Shown in pieces: positions 15,601 through 24,067 of a DNA stretch of 38,731 nucleotides. How positions within the stretch are numbered: position 1 is the first letter of the stretch; each line of letters begins with the position of its first letter. This DNA comes from a virus: IMG/VR virus record IMGVR_UViG_3300009506_000106, positions 1-38,731 of that record. One strand, given 5' to 3'. The notes beneath the pieces were generated by a model. The model had not been told where the DNA came from and ran no database searches. It saw only the letters and a program-made list of their open reading frames with translations. The position numbers were made by a program, and so were the translations under genes.

Positions 15601-17619
15601 GATATATCTATTGTGTTTTGTCGCGCTACTGGTTTTGCCCCATATCTTGAATTTATATTGCCTGCCTTCCTGCACTGTAAGGGACTGGCTAACCGATGCC
15701 GGGTTTCCACTGCCGTCGATATCGAGCCTGGCGCAATGAGCCCCGGTAGCCCTATTTTCGGACGTGTCATCATTTACAGTAGAACTGCCGGGTTGATATT
15801 CAACCCATGTCCCGAAGACATCCGCCCCGCCACCGCCGGCGGTCTCAAAACTCGGATTGCCGAGCATGTTTTTATCGCCCTGCGTCTCGAACGATACTGT
15901 TTCTAAGGTAGTCGTCAAATCCAGATCGATGGTTATCGATTCGACCATCGCCTCGAACACGTCGCCGTAAAGATCATTTACCACCGTGATCATGTCGCCG
16001 GGTTCAAGTTGAATTGCAGAAAATTTATATTTGAATGACTGCGTCGCGCCTCGAAGATATTTTCTCTGCCCCCATAGGTGGACCAGGTTCTGAGCATGGA
16101 TGGAATCATCGATCAACGGGCATTCCATTGTATCAGTAGACGGGGAATCGGTTGTCGACTCGAACGGCACAAGTGCAGTGGCGAGCATATCGCACGGATC
16201 ACCGGATATCGCCCATGCGACCCTGGCAGAATCATACTGGCTTCTGTCAATTTTTGTGAGTTTGAACGAATTCTCCCGGACTTTGGTGGTCAAGGTCATT
16301 TGGGAGGTTCTATCATAGGGAACAAGTTTTAACTGTTCACCGACCACTAAATGGGAATTGCAGAATTTGAGCAGATCTGCCAACTGTTCTTCGACTGACC
16401 GTTGCGTGAAAAACCCGTTTTTCCAAACGAGCCCCCATTCTGCAAACTGAGCTTCTGCTGCCCCCCAGGCATCGTCGTCGACCCGGCTTGTGGGCATGCC
16501 TATGCCGTCGGTCGAATCGCAGAACATGAACCGAATGACTGATGCGGGACCACCGACCCGGTACCCGTCGCCGTTGCTCCAATCACCGCTCGAAAGGGAT
16601 GCAGTAATAGATCCCGCAGTATTGGCAGTAATTAGACCATAGGCGCCGGTCGTCGTATTGACGACATATGAGCCGATCATGACATCTGCTATGAACGGGT
16701 TCCCGCTATCCTCCAGGGTGGCTGAATCGCCTCCTGTATGCGTCCCGGATATCTCCCCGCCGAGGTGCCGGGTTCTGTTCATCGAATATTTCAGAAAGGC
16801 GTCATAAAGATAAGAGCCGTCAGACCATAACCCGTTTGATTCATATACCCCGTCGCCGTTGGCATCGTCGATCAGAAATTCGACGACCCGGTATCCGCTT
16901 CTATCAGTCTCATTGAATGCATATACCGAGTCATGTGGCCAGGTCTGGTTTCCCCTGGCTCTCGGTGCTCTAACTTCCTGGAGATCATAAGTGTCAGTAT
17001 TCGAATCGAGACCAATGACATATCTCCTGGCATTGTCCGCTATAACAAGAACCGGTCGAACCGGAATATATGATGCAGTACCAATCGGTATCGGTACGCA
17101 CATGTTGTCCTGACGTGCAGGAGCGAATGAAGGATCGTCCGAAGGGAAAATGTCCCTGATCTGCTTTCTGACCGGCCAAAATCCCGCGAGGTATTTCTGA
17201 ATGAACGATACTGCTTTTACATGGATCATCCGCTCGATCTCAAAGCAGTACCCGGCGGGGATATCCATGGCAACGGATGCCACGACATCCTCCTCGCCGT
17301 CCGATGCGACCACGAGCTCCAACAACAATTCTGCATCATCGAAATCTGATGCGTCATACGACTGATCTGCATTCGAGATCCCGAATTCGAAATCCATCGG
17401 GGCGACCATATTAAAATCCCCGGATACATTAGATTGCCGGGGAAATCCGCGAAAACTATTCTCAGGGATACGCGCCTCGAAGGATTCACCGCCATAATCC
17501 CTACTGGAAGTCGAAAATCTTAGCACCTCATCATATTGAGTCGTGATGGTGAAAAGCCAGGAAACAGTAGGGTGTTCGCTCGCGACCAGGCTCTCTTGTG
17601 TAGAATCCCAATCTCTCAT
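9613..17619 (-). CDS. Giant tail hub/fibre fusion protein (2668 aa)
   Basis: Residues 1 to about 583 look like a siphovirus tail-tip hub (HPTVSWLFTITTQYDEVLRF, GGESFEARIPENSF, later QLEPGDMITVVNDLYGDVFE). About 583-745 form a carbohydrate-binding-like beta domain (LGNPSFETAGGGG ... YSVYYDDVSFELL). The rest is fibre: repeated motifs such as YVGIGIVPEDVLHIYN and NLGIGTTNPQAPFHYVG, a glycine-rich block near residues 2228-2275, further beta domains, and a C-terminal coiled coil (KLEDYVSTLQQQIADLQAQV). Hub plus fibre in one chain would place receptor binding straight on the tail tip. The ATGA start overlaps the distal tail gene. It is the largest gene of the window and probably sets host range. 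Confidence 0.85.
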   Translation of the reverse strand: MRDWDSTQESLVASEHPTVSWLFTITTQYDEVLRFSTSSRDYGGESFEARIPENSFRGFPRQSNVSGDFNMVAPMDFEFGISNADQSYDASDFDDAELLLELVVASDGEEDVVASVAMDIPAGYCFEIERMIHVKAVSFIQKYLAGFWPVRKQIRDIFPSDDPSFAPARQDNMCVPIPIGTASYIPVRPVLVIADNARRYVIGLDSNTDTYDLQEVRAPRARGNQTWPHDSVYAFNETDRSGYRVVEFLIDDANGDGVYESNGLWSDGSYLYDAFLKYSMNRTRHLGGEISGTHTGGDSATLEDSGNPFIADVMIGSYVVNTTTGAYGLITANTAGSITASLSSGDWSNGDGYRVGGPASVIRFMFCDSTDGIGMPTSRVDDDAWGAAEAQFAEWGLVWKNGFFTQRSVEEQLADLLKFCNSHLVVGEQLKLVPYDRTSQMTLTTKVRENSFKLTKIDRSQYDSARVAWAISGDPCDMLATALVPFESTTDSPSTDTMECPLIDDSIHAQNLVHLWGQRKYLRGATQSFKYKFSAIQLEPGDMITVVNDLYGDVFEAMVESITIDLDLTTTLETVSFETQGDKNMLGNPSFETAGGGGADVFGTWVEYQPGSSTVNDDTSENRATGAHCARLDIDGSGNPASVSQSLTVQEGRQYKFKIWGKTSSATKHNRYIIRENAGGTDYLRASDGVWLAYDPINSFGPGTTWVKDYTYFTIQTGVTGVLASMSRHNTESSYSVYYDDVSFELLTILDDWDDLDYSSVTVGDSTTDSTTPWSAVVSGGDGDGQNVMPGRVILGSGSDNILLDSDNSVISMTVNSVEMVQIGDLGSQFGIQVLNSTGDIVFLVDDTPQAKFAGWDLTDTTISADSGSLTISSAIPAILMGSATDYMTGEGAFMGKYSGQYAFHFGDPDSSTGQYISYYDGVLTITGEVYEVPSGGYIAMPDEGWIGLAVDGGRWVFDSMSARDVLYAMDCYVGVGVSPGYAFEVQADGATATDQIYFHGEDDVMPWALYIGGHAGGSLHTQLSTFSADSRITVQAAEADDKAPRFQVCGPVDSVTPGVRGSGIFDYGSLNYDLPDAYFAIRYMYEDSGGEHNINMVTCKGMTEVVVNDNSNDVDFRVESDANVNAFFVQGSDSYVGIGIVPEDVLHIYNASDPTLNIQKLGGSVGSIAFTAGAGAGAATYAEIVLDADEAMTIGTTTSQDLYFQTNDAVRATIDNSGNLGIGTTNPQAPFHYVGTNGMFYIANGESDTTSKGMRLAVPHYNNAEEPAIIIFGYSDGTGNVIDIGGGTSLGNAATAIKFYTASDDTTTSGTLCGAFNTSGYFFLGPSTASISTGGNTAIMQAHGLAVIGQSWTRWSDDASSAFLTLGKSRGTAVADYTIVQDGDSLGFIRFAGSDGTNVGTYPIEIRGEVEGTPSANTIPGRLRFRIAEGLSADDISDKMVIEPNHITGFYNWVGILEDDVYSLDFYNYYSNGVARIAVHNDHDTYKNHGKFVFSTMAGASLTERVVIPESGGFEILGSTYLVFPDAGADISLGIYSANNNWLTVAANLVRFTDGTAPADKYADISESYGFRLWTEAGGSQIYQVTASGNIVGGAQNFDRVSDTSDGSDSKRVSMGGGGSVDDSRGAYVSAYGNEHATYPGKLLLSAGESGDVYISGDQVFYADWGASKSIESDDYVSQTTGWSIKYGSNGGDADFRYIYADELHVKAFTTDVYEAFAGGIVITKSRAKLSRTFTIPDTGNSAVLYVEDLDGMSDTPVFEVNDYVLLRVIQKEGVGLIVQDIFGQVTGYSGGSSGSSELNEGEQSWTFTTTTTGYGSGDLIYSGSIALDYGQSGEDNGIWLATVLDTESPYSDVQVWDGTLSSGEPDPTHISTYSRAGNLSGISGLGGSAGDEFGMWAGNGTGDTDQQIIVSNFQATFKNIDVAIHDGSNPVILLEHSTPYFSIGADAPTAYGGDAGFWVGKDSGAYKAYIGDPSSEWLTWDSTSIKFKNGANVLAELSGSIWTLGITSAEYLQIDTNGVSLYDNTAMYARFASTTTIGLTASEHVNITSTSVQFKDGSSVYTDLTAGVLTLGLTSGGEYVTISSSGVSMYSATNERVHIANDGTGWIGGSGNFSWDASGNVTLSGTITAEDGNIGGFYIGATDIWAGNSAIGNSATVLVLSAEDTSLSPVRIALGASADSISLLGDYQGFYADGDGFFYAGDGGNNYIAFRGSGLECSTSGVFNIFGDFNIGNSGNLNIGSGGNINIEGGGGLNIEGSGFINFEGGGGLTFEGADTDPSMIVFAGDTFTHRMSTNKDGDWTFETVGSAWIPDNDTSNPSSTSDPSSDWTGESNVYTSNDAYATFSGAGTSGYLRVTGFSFSFPSAAVDIVGIKVEIERHADWYIGGVAPDLEFYVPYDYEIKLLKAGTEVGDNKSSGAEWFVDDAYVSFGGQNDLWGTTWSEAEVDASNFGVSVKVTNPNANNVAYIDHVRITVYFRTSAGTGYIERMAFADATEYGRFGYDGISNGASITCYHLNFPYVGATIKTSGDIWPDTDEAYDIGISGGTPYKYAQCYANNWNEVADYCYFDDRDDLAAIHQIKGSGAFDPNTGNEIIDDASLPDWLLSRHKITGEIVYDSKGKPFLAPSRTVPLAWGGIKQVDNKLEDYVSTLQQQIADLQAQVDALKG
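10797..10938 (-). repeat. Glycine-rich short repeat in the fibre
   Basis: About seven units of six to seven residues follow each other, of the type GSGGNINIEG, GGGLNIEG, GSGFINFEG, GGGLTFEG. The pattern of a glycine turn plus a short hydrophobic strand suggests a narrow beta-helical or beta-prism rod segment in the trimeric fibre. Confidence 0.7.
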
Positions 17620-18047
17620 GATTCGTCTATCCTATGCAGTATAGCGAGCTTCGCCTTCGAGGGCAGTCCTTGCATGAAATCAGTGATTGCTCTTTCCAGG
17701 GGCTCATAGAATTTTGAGATATAGCTATGCCCATCAGTGGGGTGTACGAATTCAAACGAATTCGCCATCCCATGCGCCTTATTTGAATCATTGTATAGCG
17801 ACCAGATGGTGCCGATATCAGACGCAGTCATATTGTCGAACGGCAACGTCACTATGAAAAATGCCTTTGTTGTTTTTGAAACGACGTCATAGGTCTTATC
17901 AGAATACCAGTGCTTTATCTGCCCGAAGTCCCCGGTTGCCTCATACATGATCTTCTGAGGGGAAAGTGAAAGCGTTTCCCCGGTATAATCTGGCGTATAT
18001 GTGCCGGGATTGCTTGGCAGTAAATCATACATGTCAAATTCTGCCAT
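17616..18047 (-). CDS. Distal tail protein-like (143 aa)
   Basis: The start at 18047 overlaps the tape measure end by 14 bp and has GAGG 8 bases upstream. The sequence reads SLSPQKIMYEATGDFGQIKH, then VSKTTKAFFIVTLPFDNMTA, then IWSLYNDSNKAHGMANSFEF and HPTDGHSYISKFYEPLER. Together with its place between tape measure and hub, this fits the small tail protein that links tube to hub in siphoviruses (distal tail or lambda gpM-like slot). The exact family is not certain. The stop overlaps the hub gene as ATGA, which implies coupled synthesis. Confidence 0.65.
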   Translation of the reverse strand: MAEFDMYDLLPSNPGTYTPDYTGETLSLSPQKIMYEATGDFGQIKHWYSDKTYDVVSKTTKAFFIVTLPFDNMTASDIGTIWSLYNDSNKAHGMANSFEFVHPTDGHSYISKFYEPLERAITDFMQGLPSKAKLAILHRIDES

Positions 18048-21000
18048 TGCCGAACCTCTTCCTCCCGAGTTCTACAAACTCAGTATTGTATTTCACCATG
18101 TCCCATATTTTTTCCGATATTAATTCATCGTTCAAGATGAGTTGGAGCGTCATTGGACCCACATGGGACTGCCCCTGCGACGGGATTTTATCGGCAATCC
18201 GTTCTGCAATTCTATCTGGATCGAGTCCAATCGACTGCAGGAATCTTGCGCTATCCGATGGGTTTGTGGGAACGACATATTCCGTTCCATTTTCTGCCCC
18301 CTGGTATAGACCCGGAACGTCGATTTTACCGCCATGCTGATAGCCAGGTAAGCTCGGCGGGGATATATTCTGCAATTCACTGAGCAATTGTGCGATCTCA
18401 TCATCCGTTAGCGCACCGGATTCCCCACCGCCTACAACGACGACATTGTTATTCTGCTGAACTCCCGTCGGTATCTCCGCCGGTGTCACATAATCGTTCA
18501 GATTGACCGAGGTCACATACTGCGTGAAATCCAAAACTCCCCCAGGACCCAACTGCTCGACGAAATCCTGATAGAGGCTATCCCAATCGAGACCCTCCGG
18601 GATCTGTCCCCAATCTAGGACGATGTTCTGCTCATTTATAGCATCGATGATATCCTGAGACCGTGAGGTTACCTCATCCTGCAGGCTTGAGATATCATTC
18701 GGCTTAGAGGCGATATTTTCGAATCGTTTCGAAATCGAATCCAGTATGCTCTGGACACCGTTAAATGTCTCGGTGTAATTACCACTCGCCACCTGCATGA
18801 ATTGCAGATAATCCGGGATGAAGGACTGGAGCTCCTGGGCAGCCTCCGATGCAGTACCGATATCGGGATTATTCATTGCCTGCGATGCGAGCGAATAAAA
18901 TTTCAATACATATTTTTCAACGCTATCGACGGGCGATAGTTTTTCATTGAAAAGAAGACTATCTGCAAGGTCTTTCATTCCGTCGCTCGTTTTATTCGCC
19001 AGATCCACCTGCTCCTGCTGAAGGCTCGCGATCTTTTCGGATGCAGTCAACTGATCGTTCAGTATTGCGAGCGCATCGTCATAATATGTTTCACTGGCAG
19101 TATCGAGATTATCGAGACCCGTCCATACATACTCGAAAAGCGTTTTCCACTGGTTGATATCAAACCCGCTCAATGCCTTGTCTATTCGACCCTGCTCAAT
19201 ATTGCCCTGTATCTGCTCGAATGGCGCCGTGGAGGTCATTTTTATGACTGCCCGTCGTTCTGATTCGAGTTTCAGAAATTCCTTTGCAGATGCACCTATC
19301 GAATCGAGCTCACCCGCCATTTCTGCAAACCGCGCATTGATGTCCTGCAAGGTCTTTGCGAGCCCGGTGATCGGATTCGCCATCGATTCCGCCTCGGCAT
19401 GTACTGACGCGATGGCGGTCTGGATGAGGTTGAACGCACTTGCGAATTCCTGAGCCTTCTGAATGTAGGTATCAAGATCTGTTATGGAGTCATCCAGGAG
19501 CTCCTCATAGAGCTTTTTAATCGGATGCTCCTTGACGAGGGACGATAGATCGATGTTCGCCATGGATTCCTTCACGAATTTCATGGTCGCATCCTGGAAG
19601 AAATCCTTTGCCTCTTCTGTCAGTGTTTCTGCCCAATTGGTCAGGGTATTATTTACAAGAGATGCGAATTCCTCAGAAGTATGTTTCAACCCGGTGACAT
19701 AAAATTCTTTCGGATCGATTTTCATAAAATCTTCCGGGATATCGTCTTCTGTAATTATCCCCGCCTGTATGAAATCTTTCAATGCAGATGAAGTGTTTTC
19801 CATGATCGGACCGAGCGCGTCATTGATGGACTGGATAACGCTATCCTGCATCTCGGTCTGCCATTTGTCCTGATAATTGAACATGGCTTCTGCATTTATT
19901 TCCGGGTTATTTAGAATGTCAAACCCGGCACCGGTTTCTGCACTGAACCCGCCTCTTACTGTCGGTATTTTCGCTCCGCCGAGTAGATCCATAAAAGCGC
20001 GACCTGGATCGAATAGATAAGACAGTGATGTCCCCAACTGATCCTCGACCCAATTCCCCATATTATACATCGGGTTTCCGAGTGACGAGCTCGCCCAACC
20101 TTCACCGCCGACCATCTGCCCAAGCTCCATCGCTAGTGGCCAGATCGCCATGAACGGGTTTCCTGACGCTATGGTCGCGCCCCACCCTGCAGTCTTCTGA
20201 AAGTCATAGCTCGCCTGCGCCTCGTTGCCACCCATGAGGTTCTGATACCCGGAATATGCAGAAGTACCGGCTGCCAGGTACGGCGCATATTTCCCGATCA
20301 TCTCTCCTGCTTTTGAAAAGAAGGATGGTTGCTGTGCAAGTGCCGAGGTTCCCGTCGCCGGTGCTCCAGTCGACATGCCGTTAAATGGCTGTATTCCTGC
20401 CAGGTCTCCGGTCGACATACCGTTGACCCAATCGATGTTGGTGGACATGCCCGTGGCGATATCCGCAGGCAACGCAGAAGACTGAGCCCCGAACCCAAGC
20501 CATCCGCCGAGTTTGTTGACGCCAGACGATAACCATCCGCCGACTTTACTGAGACCTGATCCGCCGAATACTGTACCAAGCATTCCGCCGGTACCGCCAC
20601 CTCCGGTCAACTGTGCGATACTGCCACCAAGATTTATCCCCAAACCGGACAACATACCGCCTGCCATATCGGTGACAATCGGTATGATGATTTTCTGCGT
20701 CGCTATTTCTGCAATCATGCGACGGATGATCGCGACAACCCTATCCTTGAAATCGTCGAAATTCATCACGCCGTCTTCGAGCATGGATTCAATCGTATCG
20801 GAGAATCCATCCTTCATTTCATCGAGCAGTTCGATGGTTTTGTCATATGCGATTTCTGATGATGACTGGAGAGCTTCTGACCAGTCCTTCCAGGCGACGA
20901 CCATGGCATCGATCATGGTGCCGTGTCGCCGTACCTGCAACCTCTGGAGCTTATCGAGCTCATTATAGAACCACCTGGCTTTGAGCGCCTCATCGTCGGT

Positions 21001-22749
21001 GAGGGTATCGTACTGTCTTTTTTCCTCATTGAGTAGCGCAAGAGATAGGTCATAATCATCGAGCCTGAGGTTCGCCATATCCGCGTACATTTTCTCCCTG
21101 GCCGATAATTCTGCCTGCGACGTTTTACGCGCATTTTTCTCTTTTTCGATGGCGGTCACAAGGGCGAGCACTGCTTTGAACTGATCGTCGGTGACCTTCA
21201 CATCGAGCTTTTTGACCATGTTCCAGGCTTTCTCGACTGCACTTAATTCCTTGACCTCGCCCTTATATTTTTTTAGCGTACTGAGTTGATCCTCTAAGGT
21301 ATTGATCAGTTTTTGATAATCGGAAATCACCGCCTTTTTCGGATCTTTCCCGCCCTCCTGACCGAGGACTGTAACATTTTTGAGAGCCCGGTTGATTTTA
21401 TCGAGCATCGCGGTTTCGCCGGTAACATCTGCAATGAATTTATGCCAGTCTTCCGTCATACCGGACGCCATCGCCTGCCAGTTCACCTCTAATTGCCCGA
21501 AACCGGTTTTCGCAGAATCGAAAAATTTCTTTCTTTCCTCTTCTGCCTTTGTCCACTGGAGGGTGATCGCATAATATGCCCCCCGGCTCAATGCCCCGAA
21601 CATATTCCAGACGCCCTTGACCATCTCATATATGTCGCCGAGCGCAGTAGCGATGAACCTTCCGAGCACCTTGGCAATAAATGTGACGCTTTGCAGTATG
21701 ACCTCGCCGAACTTCTGGATCCCGCTCAATAATTCATCCCAGGATGTCCGAGCCTGCATGGTCTCATTGAGACCCCCAAGAACCTTTGCAGTCTTCTCCG
21801 CCTCTTTCTGCAAATCCTCCATTTTGCCTATGGTGTCGCCGAAGCCAACGAATAATGCCGAGGCAGCATCCCAAATGAGACCGAACTGGTCTGCAAGGGT
21901 CTGAAGGTACCCGGATTCCACAATCCACCGTACTGCATCCGCCAATTTCATGATGGCGCCTGCAATGCTCTCGGCAAAGGAGCCATAATCGCTTAGTTTT
22001 TTGATCCCCTCGTCGAGTTCGTTCCGAAACACCGTCCACGCCTGACTGATCGTGACCGGCATGGATTTGAATTCTTCATCGATCACTTTCTTCTGCTTTA
22101 AGAGGGCGTCCATGACCGTCTTGGCGTTCAGTTTGCCCTCCTGCCCGTAAATACGCAGTTGCCCTATGGCGATTCCCATGCCGTCGGCGATTGCTTTGGC
22201 GAGCCTCGGCGTCTGCTCGAGTACAGATCTCAATTCGTCTCCGCGAAGAGTTCCGGATGCGAGACCCTGGCTCAACTGGATGAGGGCAGCACTCGCCTCA
22301 GTAGCACTTGCCCCGGATACGATGAGAGCCTTGTTGATGGTCTCCGTTACCTGGAGCAGATCCTTTTGCGATGTGCCGAGCTCTTCGACACTGCGACCGA
22401 TCCGAGCATATAGATTTGCAGTAGCCGAATATGAGTTCCTCGTTCTATTCGATATATCCAGTAGTTCCCTCTGGACATTGGTCAAGTCCTGAGCGTTTTT
22501 CGTGACGAGCTTGAGGCGCCCTTCCAGTAGGGTCAGGTCATCGACAACATGGATGATCTCCCGCATGGCGAACGCCCCTGCAAGTGCCACAACGCCCGTT
22601 TTGAGGCTCATTACTGATTTGCCGACCTTTCTGAGCGTCGATTCAGTAGTGTTCGCATATTTTCTGAACATGCTATCGGCGCGACTCAGGTCGCTTTTTA
22701 ATGGACCGAAATCAGCTCCGAGGCTTGCTACCAGTTCTCCGAGATTCAT
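18034..22749 (-). CDS. Tail tape measure protein (1571 aa)
   Basis: The N-terminal 260 residues carry the tape-measure domain: LGELVASLGADFGPLKSDLS, then LRKVGKSVMSLKTGVVALAG, then RSVEELGTSQKDLLQVTETI, and GLASGTLRGDELRSVLEQTP. Long helical regions follow, with hydrophobic segments in the middle (residues about 690-900, Gly/Ala/Met rich) and charged helices to the C-terminus. Tape measure length scales with tail length at roughly 0.15 nm per residue (established), so a flexible tail near 235 nm is expected. The gene overlaps the gpT-like frame by 38 bp. Its presence with a tube gene and no sheath gene supports a siphovirus. Confidence 0.92.
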   Translation of the reverse strand: MNLGELVASLGADFGPLKSDLSRADSMFRKYANTTESTLRKVGKSVMSLKTGVVALAGAFAMREIIHVVDDLTLLEGRLKLVTKNAQDLTNVQRELLDISNRTRNSYSATANLYARIGRSVEELGTSQKDLLQVTETINKALIVSGASATEASAALIQLSQGLASGTLRGDELRSVLEQTPRLAKAIADGMGIAIGQLRIYGQEGKLNAKTVMDALLKQKKVIDEEFKSMPVTISQAWTVFRNELDEGIKKLSDYGSFAESIAGAIMKLADAVRWIVESGYLQTLADQFGLIWDAASALFVGFGDTIGKMEDLQKEAEKTAKVLGGLNETMQARTSWDELLSGIQKFGEVILQSVTFIAKVLGRFIATALGDIYEMVKGVWNMFGALSRGAYYAITLQWTKAEEERKKFFDSAKTGFGQLEVNWQAMASGMTEDWHKFIADVTGETAMLDKINRALKNVTVLGQEGGKDPKKAVISDYQKLINTLEDQLSTLKKYKGEVKELSAVEKAWNMVKKLDVKVTDDQFKAVLALVTAIEKEKNARKTSQAELSAREKMYADMANLRLDDYDLSLALLNEEKRQYDTLTDDEALKARWFYNELDKLQRLQVRRHGTMIDAMVVAWKDWSEALQSSSEIAYDKTIELLDEMKDGFSDTIESMLEDGVMNFDDFKDRVVAIIRRMIAEIATQKIIIPIVTDMAGGMLSGLGINLGGSIAQLTGGGGTGGMLGTVFGGSGLSKVGGWLSSGVNKLGGWLGFGAQSSALPADIATGMSTNIDWVNGMSTGDLAGIQPFNGMSTGAPATGTSALAQQPSFFSKAGEMIGKYAPYLAAGTSAYSGYQNLMGGNEAQASYDFQKTAGWGATIASGNPFMAIWPLAMELGQMVGGEGWASSSLGNPMYNMGNWVEDQLGTSLSYLFDPGRAFMDLLGGAKIPTVRGGFSAETGAGFDILNNPEINAEAMFNYQDKWQTEMQDSVIQSINDALGPIMENTSSALKDFIQAGIITEDDIPEDFMKIDPKEFYVTGLKHTSEEFASLVNNTLTNWAETLTEEAKDFFQDATMKFVKESMANIDLSSLVKEHPIKKLYEELLDDSITDLDTYIQKAQEFASAFNLIQTAIASVHAEAESMANPITGLAKTLQDINARFAEMAGELDSIGASAKEFLKLESERRAVIKMTSTAPFEQIQGNIEQGRIDKALSGFDINQWKTLFEYVWTGLDNLDTASETYYDDALAILNDQLTASEKIASLQQEQVDLANKTSDGMKDLADSLLFNEKLSPVDSVEKYVLKFYSLASQAMNNPDIGTASEAAQELQSFIPDYLQFMQVASGNYTETFNGVQSILDSISKRFENIASKPNDISSLQDEVTSRSQDIIDAINEQNIVLDWGQIPEGLDWDSLYQDFVEQLGPGGVLDFTQYVTSVNLNDYVTPAEIPTGVQQNNNVVVVGGGESGALTDDEIAQLLSELQNISPPSLPGYQHGGKIDVPGLYQGAENGTEYVVPTNPSDSARFLQSIGLDPDRIAERIADKIPSQGQSHVGPMTLQLILNDELISEKIWDMVKYNTEFVELGRKRFGNGRI

Positions 22750-23532
22750 TCCTTTTCCCTCTCAGTGTCCGCGGTGGTGTCGTTCTCGGCACCCGTTTTT
22801 TTAATGATGCATTATGAACCTTTGCAAAACTCATCATGACCATTTTCATCTCTTCTACTGATTGACGCCGTACCCTTTTATCGACCCGCGCCCAATCAGG
22901 CACAAAGTCTTCGGGCGATGCACTCTTCCTACTGCCTTTCTTTCCGAATATAGCCGATACGAGATTCGTGATGACCGATGCGAGCAGTCCAGTTCTGTAC
23001 CAGTCGTATTTCGATGTGCCGATGGGCTCGATTTTATCATAAGCCTCCCATTCTGCTAATTGACCCGCGGTCATCTCATCGAGCAGATGATCCGGGTGGG
23101 CATATCCTAATTCTCTACTGAGTCTGAACTGGAATCGGCGACTTGGTCGCCCTCTGAGTTTTTTACGAGCTTCAACTGCTCTTCTTCTGTTATTTTATTG
23201 AGTTCGCCGGCCTTGTTCGCGATGAGGGTCAGATTCTTGGCGGACATATTTTGACTAAGCATTTCCACGTCGCTTTTCCTAAATATCAGGACGCCCTCCT
23301 CATTGCAGACAGTAAATACTGCAAGTTTTGCCCGGTAATCCTCAAGGACGCGTTTGAATTCAATGAATTTGCCGTTTGCGTCGACCACTTCCTGCATCCC
23401 TGTTTTCTCCCACTCTTCCTTCTGGCGCCCGGACATTTCCCGGACAAACGCATGATCGCCATCCGGGAAATCCACTCTTTCGATTTTGAATTTTTCTTTT
23501 GCCAGTAATGCATCTCTTGTTTTTAATGCCAT
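22712..23532 (-). CDS. Tail assembly chaperone, gpGT-like frameshift fusion
   Basis: The downstream frame has no start of its own at the junction but continues coding upstream of the first ATG: it reads LRGRPSRRFQFRLSRELGYA, HPDHLLDEMTAGQLAEWEAY, which is the typical gpT-like region (RELG.HP...L...EWEAY). It overlaps the end of the G-like gene. A -1 slip at A AAA AAC (23158-23164) joins 125 residues of the G part to 148 residues of the T part, 273 in all. As in lambda gpG/gpGT (established), the fusion would recruit tail tube subunits to the tape measure. The ATG at 23074 inside the T frame has no good ribosome site. Confidence 0.8.
23107..23532 (-). CDS. Tail assembly chaperone, gpG-like
   Basis: The 141-residue protein sits between the tail tube and tape measure genes. 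It reads MALKTRDALLAKEKFKIERV, FPDGDHAFVREMSGRQKEEW, then a helical region and an acidic Ser-rich tail (VADSSSDSVEN). The motif EMSGRQKEEWE is common in siphovirus tail assembly chaperones. AGGA lies 11 bases before the ATG. It would be the main product; the gpGT-like fusion is made by a minority of ribosomes. It would coat the tape measure before tube assembly and leave the finished tail. Confidence 0.8.
   Translation of the reverse strand: MALKTRDALLAKEKFKIERVDFPDGDHAFVREMSGRQKEEWEKTGMQEVVDANGKFIEFKRVLEDYRAKLAVFTVCNEEGVLIFRKSDVEMLSQNMSAKNLTLIANKAGELNKITEEEQLKLVKNSEGDQVADSSSDSVEN
23158..23164 (-). promoter_or_regulatory. Programmed -1 frameshift slippery site A AAA AAC
   Basis: On the coding strand the zero frame reads GTA AAA AAC TCA (Val-Lys-Asn-Ser), giving the canonical heptamer A AAA AAC. 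A one-base backward slip continues as CTC AGA GGG CGA, exactly the frame that encodes the gpT-like domain. The site lies 51 bases before the zero-frame stop at 23107. Confidence 0.82.
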
Positions 23533-23630
23533 GATTAATTTTTCCTTTCTGACCGGTAATGATTAATGATTTGGTTATCTAACTGGCAGTTGCAAGGTTA
23601 TAATCCATGATTAGGATTATGGCGTTTAAA

Positions 23631-24062
23631 TTAGCCAGGACTTGGTCCAGAACCGCTATTGATAACAACCTGACCTGAGATCTTGATGGTCACATTCGCA
23701 CTAACCCGATCATTCGGCGGAAGGCTTAAAGGCAGTTCTGTCACCAAACCTTCGAATTCGAATGAGGTATTATCCGCGTCTGGCAGTACAAGCTCATAGT
23801 TCTGATTGTTGTCATCATTGAAATCGTCGAGAATGATTTCATAAGCAGTCCGGGTAAAGTTCATTACGAAAGACAGGTTGCCAGGGTCTCTCAAACCGCC
23901 GATGAATGTCATGTATCCGCCGACAGTAGAAAGCGTGGTGGTGTCAATCGTTGTTCTGGTCATACCGGGCCCGTCGATGCTTTGAATCTCGGCGAGCTCC
24001 TCCCATGCACCAGAACTTGAATTCCAACGTCTTAATTCTGCTCCTTGCGATGCTATAGCCAA
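23631..24062 (-). CDS. Major tail tube protein
   Basis: The start codon is TTG at 24062, chosen because AAAGGAGGTGATC, almost a full anti-16S match, lies 8 bases upstream. The sequence MAIASQGAELRRWNSSSG, then EIQSIDGPGMTRTTIDTTTL and GGYMTFIGGLRDPGNLSFVM, matches lambda gpV-like tail tube subunits (family knowledge), where the IDTTTL segment precedes the tube hairpin. At 143 residues it is of normal size and lacks an extra C-terminal Ig domain. The very strong ribosome site fits a protein needed in hundreds of copies per virion. Confidence 0.88.
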   Translation of the reverse strand: MAIASQGAELRRWNSSSGAWEELAEIQSIDGPGMTRTTIDTTTLSTVGGYMTFIGGLRDPGNLSFVMNFTRTAYEIILDDFNDDNNQNYELVLPDADNTSFEFEGLVTELPLSLPPNDRVSANVTIKISGQVVINSGSGPSPG

Positions 24063-24067
24063 TTAGA

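Noticed and set aside
22712-23074. T-like tail chaperone as an independent gene starting at ATG 23074
   Set aside because: Coding similarity continues upstream of that ATG to the slippery site and no good ribosome site precedes it, so a frameshift fusion explains it better.
23598-23622. Hairpin ATAATCC/GGATTAT in the gap after the tail tube gene
   Set aside because: Stem is short and AT-rich and no T-run follows on either strand, so it is not supported as a terminator.
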